DNA of 43,556 nt, from the IMG/VR virus record IMGVR_UViG_3300023174_000290, positions 1-43,556 of that record; one strand, 5' to 3'. The notes below the pieces were generated by a model. That model had not been told where the DNA came from and searched no databases. It saw only the letters and a list, made by a program, of their open reading frames with translations. Source of the stretch: a virus. This document shows, one piece after another, positions 17,071 through 24,644 of this stretch. Positions within the stretch are counted from its first letter, which is position 1. Each line of letters starts with the position of its first letter. A program made the translations under genes and the position numbers.

Positions 17071-18363
17071 TTAACCCACAAATATAATGTTTGGCACAAA
17101 TGAATTTGTTTTGCTTACATCATCCATTAATTTAGCGCTTTCTTCGTTAATCTTAATATAAGTCATATCAGCAAGCTGTGTCTTTAATTCTTCACGAAGC
17201 TTTTCTTTCTCTTCTTTAGCTTCGGCAATTAATTTATCGCCATTTAATGTTACGCTATCGCCGGGAATTGGAACTTTATCAAACTTATTACGAATATATC
17301 CCAACATTTCTTTAGCTAATGCCAAAGCAAAGCGACGAATCCATTGTTTACCTATACTATTGATTTTATCATATGGTAAATTTTGGAATGGCAATGTATT
17401 CATATTGTTTATGCCGTTAACTCCACTATTAACGGTCGAAGAGCCGGATAAACTTGGAGTTTCCACCCAAGAATTACTTGGGATTGAAAAATCAAACCAG
17501 AATTTTACTGGTGATGATTCGTTTGGAGTTGGGAATATACGCAAAACGTTATTACGTATTTGGAATGACCAATCGCTAACACGGGTTTTTATTGCATCTT
17601 CATATGCCATTGCTTGTAATTTATTTTGCCAAGCTGGTATAACTTCAAATGTGCTATCATCAGAATATTGACCGTATGTAGATAAATTTCCTACTACGTT
17701 AAGACCGCCGAAATAACCATAGAAATTCCAAGATGCACCAGCGGTTTTGTAATATACTTTATGAATTAATATACGCTTATTATCAAGGCTCCAGCCATTT
17801 GCTGCTGCCGATGAAGATACAACTGCTTGTAAATCATAGTCTTGTGTTCCGGCCAATCTATCAAACGAAGCAGAATATATAGGCTCGTTGCCATTAACAG
17901 CAACTTGGTTATTAACATAATTTGATACATTTTTAGCAAAAATAAATTGCATTTTTGGAAATGCTAAGTTTGCGTTGGCTAAATCTGTTGCATTGCTACC
18001 TGTCAATTGACCATCGCTATCAAAAGAGCCAGTTTCTTGACCCAAAGCAGAAGGAAGTGCGTTTTTTGATTGATGTAAATTAATTAAATATGAATATTCT
18101 AATACAGCCTCTTCATATGCTGCGTGTACTTGTGTTTCAACTAATTCAATATCTAATACATCACCGCCAAGTTTTTTGTATGTAAATGCTACTTGTTCAG
18201 AAGAACCTGTTTGATAAGCTGCTATTTGTTCTGGACTCCAGTAATCACTATTTACATATACTCCAAATGGTAAACTAGATGTTGTAACATTTGCTACATT
18301 ACCAGTTGCAGGTAATATAACTTTGCTCATTTTTGATAATGGAGAAAAGTCTGGTAATGACAT
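17071..18363 (-). CDS. Neck / head-completion protein, gp13-like
   Basis: 430 residues. The N-terminal part has FTYKKLGGDVLDIELVETQVHAAYEEAVLEYSYL (split: residues about 59-93), and the C-terminus has KVPIPGDSVTLNGDKLI followed by a Lys/Glu helix and an MTYIKINEESA...PNIIFVG ending. This 'P.PGd.v.LNG..L...A..Ek..L' end is common to neck proteins located between the capsid and tail genes in large T4-related phages. It would close the portal after packaging and join head to tail. Good GGA-type ribosome site. Function by position and family resemblance, not by a catalytic motif. Confidence 0.65.
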   Translation of the reverse strand: MSLPDFSPLSKMSKVILPATGNVANVTTSSLPFGVYVNSDYWSPEQIAAYQTGSSEQVAFTYKKLGGDVLDIELVETQVHAAYEEAVLEYSYLINLHQSKNALPSALGQETGSFDSDGQLTGSNATDLANANLAFPKMQFIFAKNVSNYVNNQVAVNGNEPIYSASFDRLAGTQDYDLQAVVSSSAAANGWSLDNKRILIHKVYYKTAGASWNFYGYFGGLNVVGNLSTYGQYSDDSTFEVIPAWQNKLQAMAYEDAIKTRVSDWSFQIRNNVLRIFPTPNESSPVKFWFDFSIPSNSWVETPSLSGSSTVNSGVNGINNMNTLPFQNLPYDKINSIGKQWIRRFALALAKEMLGYIRNKFDKVPIPGDSVTLNGDKLIAEAKEEKEKLREELKTQLADMTYIKINEESAKLMDDVSKTNSFVPNIIFVG

Positions 18364-18376
18364 TAATGTTTATTTC

Positions 18377-19543
18377 CTATAATAGACCGGCAAGTAACTT
18401 AAAACGCTTAACTTGTTGTTCACTTAAAGAATTATTCTTACGAGCAATTAGATTTTCCTTTAATGCTTCTTCCATTCTTTTGCCACCTTTAACAAATATT
18501 TTGTTTCCGTCAGGCAATGTGACTTGGCGTTGTTTGCCAGCAGGAATTTTTCCTAGCGGAACATCAGGAAATTTTTTTCTAAACTCATCTTCATAAACAT
18601 CTGTTGGATCTTGTTGAATTTTCTTTAATAGATCATTCTTTTGCATAAAATCAACAAGTTTTTTTACTTTTTCTAATGATACCTTAGAAGCAGTGGCAAT
18701 ATTATTTAAATTTAATTGCTCTGATAAAATATCAGTGCCGCCCATAGCAGAAACGATATTAGCAAATTCTACTCCTGAGATATCTTCTGGAAAGCCTTGA
18801 GTTTTTCTAACTACGTTATAATATGGCATAAGACCAGTACGATTTGATGTAGAATATTTTACTGGTTGTGGTAGTTCTTCCATTGCCGCTTGCACAGCGT
18901 CAGAATCTGATTTATCTTCTGGTGGTGGCGGTGGAGGAGCAGCAGGTGTAGCAGCTACGATTTTTGGTTGTTCTGGTTGTTTAACCGAAGGAGCGCCACC
19001 TAATGAAGTTGGACCTTCACCAGAACCAACTGGTTTTAAACTTTGAATAAATTTATCTAATGCTCTATTTTGCATTCCAAGAATTTCTTCAATTTTCTCT
19101 TGTTCTTGTAAATCTTTTGATTCAGCAAATTTGCTTATTGAATGTGTTTTTGCAAAATTAGCAATTTTTGCAATGCCTGTAATTAAATTGTTGGCCTCTA
19201 CGGCAGATATTTTTTTAGTTTTATGCTTTTCTAATATATCTTTATATTCTTCACTTAATAAATTTATAAGAGCTTGAACTTTGCTCATGCTAATGGTTTG
19301 CAAACTTCCTATTTTTCCAGTCGCTATGCCAAGCGTTTGTTCAACTAAGTGCATCAAATCAGTTAAAGATAAACCAAGATCTTTTAATTTCTTTTTATCC
19401 ATCTTATCTTCTATCTGTGTTAATTGTGAATAAAGTCTGAATTCATCCATTGGTTTTGTGGATTTTGACTTACCAGTTGTCCCAAGACCAAAAAGCTCAT
19501 TAACTGCTTCTTTATTCTCTTTAACTATTTTCACACGTATCAT
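18377..19543 (-). CDS. Unknown head-associated protein
   Basis: 388 residues if the ATG at 19543 is used (AAAGGAAA lies 7 bases upstream); an ATG at 19570 would add MYLIKRKIS. The protein is helical and charged at the N-terminus (IVKENKEAVNELFG), has a poly-proline/alanine linker (PAAPPPPPPEDKS, about 216-228), then a second helical part with a winged-helix-like look (ATASKVSLEKVKKLVDFMQ) and ends QQVKRFKLLAGLL. I do not recognise the family. It lies between the major capsid gene, from which it is separated by a terminator, and neck genes, so an internal head or assembly role is likely but unproven. Confidence 0.6.
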   Translation of the reverse strand: MIRVKIVKENKEAVNELFGLGTTGKSKSTKPMDEFRLYSQLTQIEDKMDKKKLKDLGLSLTDLMHLVEQTLGIATGKIGSLQTISMSKVQALINLLSEEYKDILEKHKTKKISAVEANNLITGIAKIANFAKTHSISKFAESKDLQEQEKIEEILGMQNRALDKFIQSLKPVGSGEGPTSLGGAPSVKQPEQPKIVAATPAAPPPPPPEDKSDSDAVQAAMEELPQPVKYSTSNRTGLMPYYNVVRKTQGFPEDISGVEFANIVSAMGGTDILSEQLNLNNIATASKVSLEKVKKLVDFMQKNDLLKKIQQDPTDVYEDEFRKKFPDVPLGKIPAGKQRQVTLPDGNKIFVKGGKRMEEALKENLIARKNNSLSEQQVKRFKLLAGLL

Positions 19544-19608
19544 AGATATTTTCCTTTTAATAAGATACATTAATTAGTACACAACATCATGTTTCTACTA
19601 ATAAAAAA

Positions 19609-19632
19609 CCCCGCTACCTTTCGATAGCGGGG
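19609..19632 (-). terminator. Intrinsic terminator after the major capsid gene
   Basis: GC-rich 8-bp stem CCCCGCTA/TAGCGGGG with an 8-base loop, followed in the minus direction by TTTTTTATTAG. It lies 26 bases after the major capsid stop codon and 66 bases before the next ATG, as expected for a highly expressed structural gene. Confidence 0.9.
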
Positions 19633-19657
19633 CAGAGATTTTACTCTCTTTTAATTA

Positions 19658-21424
19658 CTATCCTTCTAAGTCTTCGACTACTACGAGGCCGTACATGTCT
19701 GGGCGAACCATAGCCTTACCATAACGGGTCAAAACAGCCTTACGTGGTGCGAAGGTGTTTGGATCGAAGATGGTTGGTGTGGATTGTAGTGGTACGTATG
19801 GTGCATATACGTAACCGCTTTCAAGGAAGCTGCCACCCTTACGACCTACGAGAATTACGTTACGGAGGAAGTATGGGTGAACGATAACGTCCCACTTCTT
19901 GTTCATATCGCCAACCTTAACTGCGCCTACTGCGCCCTTCTCTGCATCGTTTGTTACAGATGCGCGGAAGCCGCTGGTGAATTCAAGAATATTAGCTACT
20001 TCTGGGGAGCAAACTAGGAAGTTTGCACCACCGCGAAGTGTCTTACGGTGAATTGCTGCGGATACATCGTTGATTGTTTCAACGAGTGTTTCATACCACA
20101 TGCTTACGTTACCAGTGAAGTCTGGTGGAGCAGTGTAGTTACCGGCACCGATATCTTCGCCAGTTGCACGGTTTACGAACTTACCGGGACGACGGCTCCA
20201 GTACTTGGTACCTGCTGTTGCACCCTTAACAAGATCGTTCAAGATTTCTTGGTCGATTTCAAGACCGATTTGTTCAGAAAGGATGCTGGTTAATTCTACT
20301 TCTGCATCCAAGTTGTGATAAGCGTTCAAGTCTTGGCCTAATTCTGGGGTCCAAGCTGCCTTGAGCTTACGGGTACGGGCAGTGATAGAGAAGCTGTCAA
20401 CCTTTAATTCTACTTCTGGGATTGAGCCGCTGTTTTCAAATGTCCATGGTTGTGCGCCTACGATTGCACCAAGGGCAGAATCACCAACAGTTTGAAGATT
20501 GTCCTTGATTGGGTAAGACATTAATACGTGTGAACCGGTTACGATTGCTGCTAATGCTGGTGAAGCAGATGGGGAACCTACAACGAATTGTAGATACTTA
20601 GTGCCGCTTACATCAACGATTTGTGTTAAACGACGAACAACGCCTACGCTGTTTTCTAATGCAGAACCAGTTGCATCACCTGCTGCTGCACCACCGTCTG
20701 CTGCTGCTTGTGCTACGGACAATGCAAATACATCTTGGTTTGCCAAGAGGCTGCTTTGTGAAAGAGCACTTAATGCAACGCGGAATACAGATACCTTAGT
20801 GTATGGATTAGCAGAAAGTAAATCTGGATCCCAACGGAGCAAGGTCTTTTGTGCATCGGTTAATGCACTTACTGCTACGTTTTCAATTACGTATGGGGTT
20901 ACGCTTGCAGTTGGTACGAATGTGTGATAACGTGAGGTGTTATAGCCGTTTGCTAAGTTATAGAAACCCTTTTCTGTGTATGCGCCATCCAAACGAACGC
21001 CACCAGTGATTTGTACGCCCAAACGATCACCGAAGAAGGAAGATTGTGAGGAGAATACCTTGTCACCTGTGTTACCTACGTCTGTACCACGCTTGAAATC
21101 CATGAAGAATACAAGACCGGATGGTAAGCTCATTGGTTGTACGCTAACGAGATCGTTTGCGATCAAGCCAGCGAATACGCGGCGTACTATTGGGAAAGCT
21201 ACAGCTGCGAAACCTTGAACATCACCTCCTGCCATTGTGGTTGCTTCGCGGAGAAGTTCTTTTGCTTGGTTTTCTAACAAGATTGCCATTGTTGCTTGAT
21301 CGCGGCCTTCTTTTAGACCTTCCAAAAGACCGGACTTTTGCCACTTACCTACGATTGATTGTGTTTCTACTAACATGTTGCGTTCTACGACGCCTTCTGT
21401 TAGACGTTCTAATACGTTACTCAT
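19658..21424 (-). CDS. 23: Major capsid protein, T4 gp23-like
   Basis: 588 residues. After an N-terminal helical propeptide, the mature part reads AAVAFPIVRRVFAGLIANDLVSVQPM and SGLVFFMDF, aligned with the gp23 'MVRRAIPNLIAFDICGVQPM..P.G.VF' core. A candidate prohead-protease site LLRE|ATTMAGG falls after residue 60, near the T4 cleavage point after residue 65, and fits the L/I-X-E rule for gp21 enzymes. The C-terminal half carries the HK97-fold regions (KAAWTPELGQDLNAYHNLD, then DLVKGATAGTKYWSRRPGKF). It forms the hexamers of the head. No separate gp24-like vertex protein is in the window. The AAGGAGATATAAA leader is the strongest long-gene ribosome site seen, and a terminator follows. Confidence 0.95.
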   Translation of the reverse strand: MSNVLERLTEGVVERNMLVETQSIVGKWQKSGLLEGLKEGRDQATMAILLENQAKELLREATTMAGGDVQGFAAVAFPIVRRVFAGLIANDLVSVQPMSLPSGLVFFMDFKRGTDVGNTGDKVFSSQSSFFGDRLGVQITGGVRLDGAYTEKGFYNLANGYNTSRYHTFVPTASVTPYVIENVAVSALTDAQKTLLRWDPDLLSANPYTKVSVFRVALSALSQSSLLANQDVFALSVAQAAADGGAAAGDATGSALENSVGVVRRLTQIVDVSGTKYLQFVVGSPSASPALAAIVTGSHVLMSYPIKDNLQTVGDSALGAIVGAQPWTFENSGSIPEVELKVDSFSITARTRKLKAAWTPELGQDLNAYHNLDAEVELTSILSEQIGLEIDQEILNDLVKGATAGTKYWSRRPGKFVNRATGEDIGAGNYTAPPDFTGNVSMWYETLVETINDVSAAIHRKTLRGGANFLVCSPEVANILEFTSGFRASVTNDAEKGAVGAVKVGDMNKKWDVIVHPYFLRNVILVGRKGGSFLESGYVYAPYVPLQSTPTIFDPNTFAPRKAVLTRYGKAMVRPDMYGLVVVEDLEG

Positions 21425-21444
21425 TTTATATCTCCTTAAGATAG

Positions 21445-22779
21445 TTATTTAGTGTGTTTGATACCCGCTAGGGCTTTCATTCGTTCTGCCATAACATCAT
21501 TAATGCTATTTGCAGATGACTTCTTTACTACAAATGGCGATTGTGCTCTATTAATGGCTTCGTGGAGAGATTGAGGAACGGTTTTTTCCTTCTTTGTGCT
21601 CTCTACCGCATTTTGAAGTGTTTCATAGATTGTTTTCGCCGCTAATACACTATCTGCTTTGGAAATGGATTCAACAATTTGTGATTTTTGTCGCTCATTC
21701 AAGGAGATATTTCCTAATGCTTTGTTAGTGTATAACAATTTGGCATTTGAAACGTTAATTTTTTCTAATTGCTCTTTTAACATTTCAAGAGTTTCAACTA
21801 ATTTACTGCTTGTTGCCTTTAATTCTGCATTTTCTTTAACGAGATCGCCCATTTTCTTCATTTCTTCTTCACGTTGCGCTACTGCTTTATCATCACGGGC
21901 TGCTGCCAATTCTGCTTCTCGTTGTAATTTGGTTTCTGTTGCTGTGGAACCCATGTAACCACGTCCCATGCTTCCAACTTTAATATCAACCGCTAGACGT
22001 TCAGCTAATTCCATCAATTCTTCTTCAGTTATTGCAATTTCTTCTGCAACCGCAACTGATTTTTCAGCTTCAGCTTCGGCTTTAGCTTCTTGGTCTTGAG
22101 CAGCTTGTAATTTTTGTTGTGCTACTGCTTCTTCTTTGCCCATTTTAGCTTTAACGCCAGTTAAATTAGCAGTAGCGGCTTGAACGGCAGCGCCTTCTCC
22201 TAAATCTACTTCTTCTAAAGCTTCAACAGCTTCTACGGCACCACCAGAAGAAGTATCTTCTTCCATTTCATCCCAACCTTCTAATTCTAATTCGAATTCT
22301 TCTTCTAATTCATTCTTAGATTTATTAGGAGCGCCGGGAGCAACTGCATCCATGCCAGTTGTTTCGTGAGCACTTGTCATATCTACTTCTTCTAAGCTTT
22401 CAGTATGGCCCAACATTTCCATCATTGTGCTTTTGATTTGATCAAAATTAATTGTGATCATTTCATTTTCATCACCATCTAAGAATGAAGAAGGAACACT
22501 GTCAAATGCACTACCGCCATCTTGTTGTGGCTCGGCACTTAAATCAGCTTGTGGTTCTGTCGTTGCAGACGCATCTGGCACTGGACTTGCTGCCATTGCG
22601 GCAGGAGCGGCTGCTGTTGCGTCGGCAACTGATGCAGCTTGTTCTTGTTCTAATAATCTTTGAACAGTGTCTTTGAACTCTTGAGAATATTTCTCAATAA
22701 GTGTGTTTTCTGCGTTTTTGATTGCTGCTTCTTTCAAAGCGGTGGCATCAATGATAGCTTGTTGCAATAATTCTGACAT
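21445..22779 (-). CDS. 22: Prohead core scaffolding protein, gp22-like
   Basis: 444 residues, extremely acidic and alanine/glutamate-rich, with long predicted coiled coils (about 1-48 and 225-360). It begins SELLQQAIIDATALKEAAIK, then has low-complexity Ala/Pro/Gln and Glu/Gly stretches, several L-E-E segments usable by a gp21-type protease (SLEEVDM, ALEEVDL), and a basic C-terminus (RMKALAGIKHTK) like scaffold tails that contact the capsid. It lies immediately upstream of the major capsid gene, as in T4. It is longer than T4 gp22 (269). Expected to assemble the prohead core and then be degraded. GGAG ribosome site present. Confidence 0.85.
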   Translation of the reverse strand: MSELLQQAIIDATALKEAAIKNAENTLIEKYSQEFKDTVQRLLEQEQAASVADATAAAPAAMAASPVPDASATTEPQADLSAEPQQDGGSAFDSVPSSFLDGDENEMITINFDQIKSTMMEMLGHTESLEEVDMTSAHETTGMDAVAPGAPNKSKNELEEEFELELEGWDEMEEDTSSGGAVEAVEALEEVDLGEGAAVQAATANLTGVKAKMGKEEAVAQQKLQAAQDQEAKAEAEAEKSVAVAEEIAITEEELMELAERLAVDIKVGSMGRGYMGSTATETKLQREAELAAARDDKAVAQREEEMKKMGDLVKENAELKATSSKLVETLEMLKEQLEKINVSNAKLLYTNKALGNISLNERQKSQIVESISKADSVLAAKTIYETLQNAVESTKKEKTVPQSLHEAINRAQSPFVVKKSSANSINDVMAERMKALAGIKHTK

Positions 22780-22805
22780 TAAATAATCTCCTGTAAGCAG
22801 GAAAA

Positions 22806-22838
22806 AGCCTAATACTTTTACTTAATTAGTATTAGGCT
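22806..22838 (-). terminator. Intrinsic terminator after the bS21-like gene
   Basis: Perfect 11-bp stem (22806-22816 with 22828-22838), 11-base loop, followed in the minus direction by TTTTTCCTGC. It lies 15 bases past the bS21-like stop and 27 bases before the scaffold ATG, separating the two. Confidence 0.8.
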
Positions 22839-22852
22839 ACCCGAAATGACAA

Positions 22853-23158
22853 TTAATGTGCTGATTCTGAGCGTTTAGCTACTTTTTTCTTCTTCTTTTT
22901 TGGAGTTTGTTCAGGATCTTTTAATAAAGCAGCATTGGCCAATCTTGCATTACGCTTATATTTTAATTGACGTTGACGTTCCAATACGCTTGGCTTATCA
23001 AAACGTCGATTGTATGCTGAATAATCATAAAGATACTGTGTTAGGGATTCCTTGCTGCATGCTTTTAAGAATCTGTTTATGATTAATTCATTATTTTCTA
23101 ATGATGGTTGCATTCCCTTTGGGAGTTTTGTTTCTAAATTTACAGGACGCTTACTCAT
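22853..23158 (-). CDS. rpsU: bS21-like ribosomal protein
   Basis: 101 residues, very basic. The core from about residue 21 to 75 follows bacterial ribosomal protein bS21: E-N-N-E then INRFLKACSKESLTQYL (27-43), then AYNRRFDKPSVLERQRQ (48-64) and KYKRNARLANA. This matches E. coli features N-E...RRFKRSC.K and FYEKPT..RKR.K, including the cysteine after RF, with about four extra residues between RF and KP. The C-terminus is a lysine-rich tail (KKKKKKVAKR). In bacteria bS21 sits by the anti-Shine-Dalgarno end of 16S rRNA and helps initiation, and large phages are known to carry versions. It starts 3 bases after its upstream neighbour and is cut off by a terminator before the scaffold gene. Alternative: a basic DNA- or core-binding head protein. 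Confidence 0.7.
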   Translation of the reverse strand: MSKRPVNLETKLPKGMQPSLENNELIINRFLKACSKESLTQYLYDYSAYNRRFDKPSVLERQRQLKYKRNARLANAALLKDPEQTPKKKKKKVAKRSESAH

Positions 23159-23161
23159 TTG

Positions 23162-23530
23162 TTACTCTTTTACTTTCTTGCCATTCATGGCATTTAATGT
23201 TTGTTTCCAAACTTGTTTGTTTTCTAATAATTTGCTAATATCTACGCCGGTATCTCCGGTCATAATTTCTTTATCTTCTTTTAATGGTTGAGTACCAGCA
23301 AAAGCATCGAATCCAGTGCTTCCAATCGCATCTAACATTTTCTTTTTTGCTTCCATCAACGAAGCTGGTTTATCTTGTTGAAGCATTTGATTTTTAATTT
23401 GCTGAACTGGTTGTGGGGTCACACGGACAGTTTCAGAAATTAATTTTGTAAAACCTTCTTCTACAAGAACTTCCATAAGGCATTCTTTGATTAATGGTTT
23501 AATTAAAGCTTTTAAATCTTGTTTTTTCAT
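23162..23530 (-). CDS. Small head-module protein with capsid-targeting-like N-terminus
   Basis: 122 residues from the ATG at 23530, which has GAGGA five bases upstream; a TTG at 23542 is in frame but lies before that site. It starts MKKQDLKALIKPLIKECLME, an amphipathic helix followed by VLVEEG, which contains L-M-E and L-V-E steps. T4 internal head proteins start with a short capsid-targeting peptide that is removed at an L/I-X-E site, so this could be an internal or core protein, though that is inference. The rest is helical and polar, ending in a basic WKQTLNAMNGKKVKE. Not recognised by family. It sits just before the bS21-like and scaffold genes. Confidence 0.6.
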   Translation of the reverse strand: MKKQDLKALIKPLIKECLMEVLVEEGFTKLISETVRVTPQPVQQIKNQMLQQDKPASLMEAKKKMLDAIGSTGFDAFAGTQPLKEDKEIMTGDTGVDISKLLENKQVWKQTLNAMNGKKVKE

Positions 23531-23602
23531 ATATCCTCGCAATAAATAGTATTTTATTATGAAGTTTCTTTAATGTTTAATGAATTTATAAATTTTAATA
23601 TT

Positions 23603-24607
23603 TTATGAGCTTGTATAATAATCAATGCTGAAATATATAGTTGCATTATTCGTTAAATCTGTTACGCTCATACTTAAAGCCGATCCAGATGATTGCTTGT
23701 GCAATCGTATACTTGTTCCTTGTGGATAACCAAACGGCAAAGTTATCACACTTGAAGTATTAAAACCTGAATAGTAGCCTATATTGAGACTATTATAATT
23801 AGATGTTATAGCAAACGGCAAACCACCAATATTTACTGAATTAGCAGTAACGCTGCCCGTAGAAGATATTCCAACTGCTCCATTAAGAAAAACTCTACGT
23901 CCTATTTTAAAATATTCAGCAGCTGCTAAGGAATATGTATATGTGCCGGGAAGAAGAGTTGGCGACCAAGTTCCTTCTTCGTAATCATCTAATGTATTTA
24001 CATCCGATGAAGCAATTTGCGTTGCAGGAAATTTAATATTATTAAATACATTTAAACTTCCACTCGTTGTTAAAGTATTTTGCGAAATAATACCGCTTGT
24101 TGCTATTAAACTACCACTAATTATTTGATTAGCGGTGAATATATTAGTGGCAGATAATCTTGGATAAGAAGAAGAAACACCAATAAGAGTGGCATATGTA
24201 GAACTTGCATTTGTTATTGTTAAATAATTACTTAAAGCGCCAGTAATTTGCGCTTTAGTGGCAAAAGACGATGAAACATCTGAGGATTTGGCATATGCTA
24301 GCAATGCTCCGCTTACTTGTTGTTCGGTTAAACTACTAGAAGTAGTAATTTCTATTCCATTAACAATTAAATTACCAGAAACATATAAACCACTAGAAGC
24401 AGTTAATTTGCTATTGACTAAAGTATTATCTACTACACTAGAGCCTAATATAACGTTATTTTTAAAATCAGCATTTGCCCAGACAGTAAGATTATCTACT
24501 GCTACATCATTATTTTCTGTGTTAACGCTACCTAATTTGATAGTATCGCTACCAGTTGATGACACGTCTAATCCACTTGATGCTGATATGGGTGTTAAAA
24601 TTTTCAT
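23603..24607 (-). CDS. Short fibre-like protein
   Basis: 334 residues, rich in Ser, Thr, Asn, Leu and Val, with collagen-free beta-solenoid-like phrasing: TSSSLTEQQVSGALLAYA and similar 'ITGALSNYLTI' elements (about 93-135), then SGSLIATSGIISQNTLTTSG, and a distinct C-terminal domain with EEGTWSPTLLPGTYTYS (about 209-225). The 'DYEEGTWTP' start of a C-terminal beta domain is common in phage tail fibre and tailspike tips. Likely a virion fibre protein. No clear ribosome binding site; it lies 37 bases behind the long fibre gene, so it may be translated by re-initiation or from its own weak site. Confidence 0.7.
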   Translation of the reverse strand: MKILTPISASSGLDVSSTGSDTIKLGSVNTENNDVAVDNLTVWANADFKNNVILGSSVVDNTLVNSKLTASSGLYVSGNLIVNGIEITTSSSLTEQQVSGALLAYAKSSDVSSSFATKAQITGALSNYLTITNASSTYATLIGVSSSYPRLSATNIFTANQIISGSLIATSGIISQNTLTTSGSLNVFNNIKFPATQIASSDVNTLDDYEEGTWSPTLLPGTYTYSLAAAEYFKIGRRVFLNGAVGISSTGSVTANSVNIGGLPFAITSNYNSLNIGYYSGFNTSSVITLPFGYPQGTSIRLHKQSSGSALSMSVTDLTNNATIYFSIDYYTSS

Positions 24608-24644
24608 AAATTATATTGCATAATAAAATTTTATATTTTTATTA

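Noticed and set aside
24608-24644. AT-rich inverted repeat as a terminator after the long fibre gene
   Set aside because: Only A/T pairs with an irregular loop; such repeats are expected by chance at this base composition.
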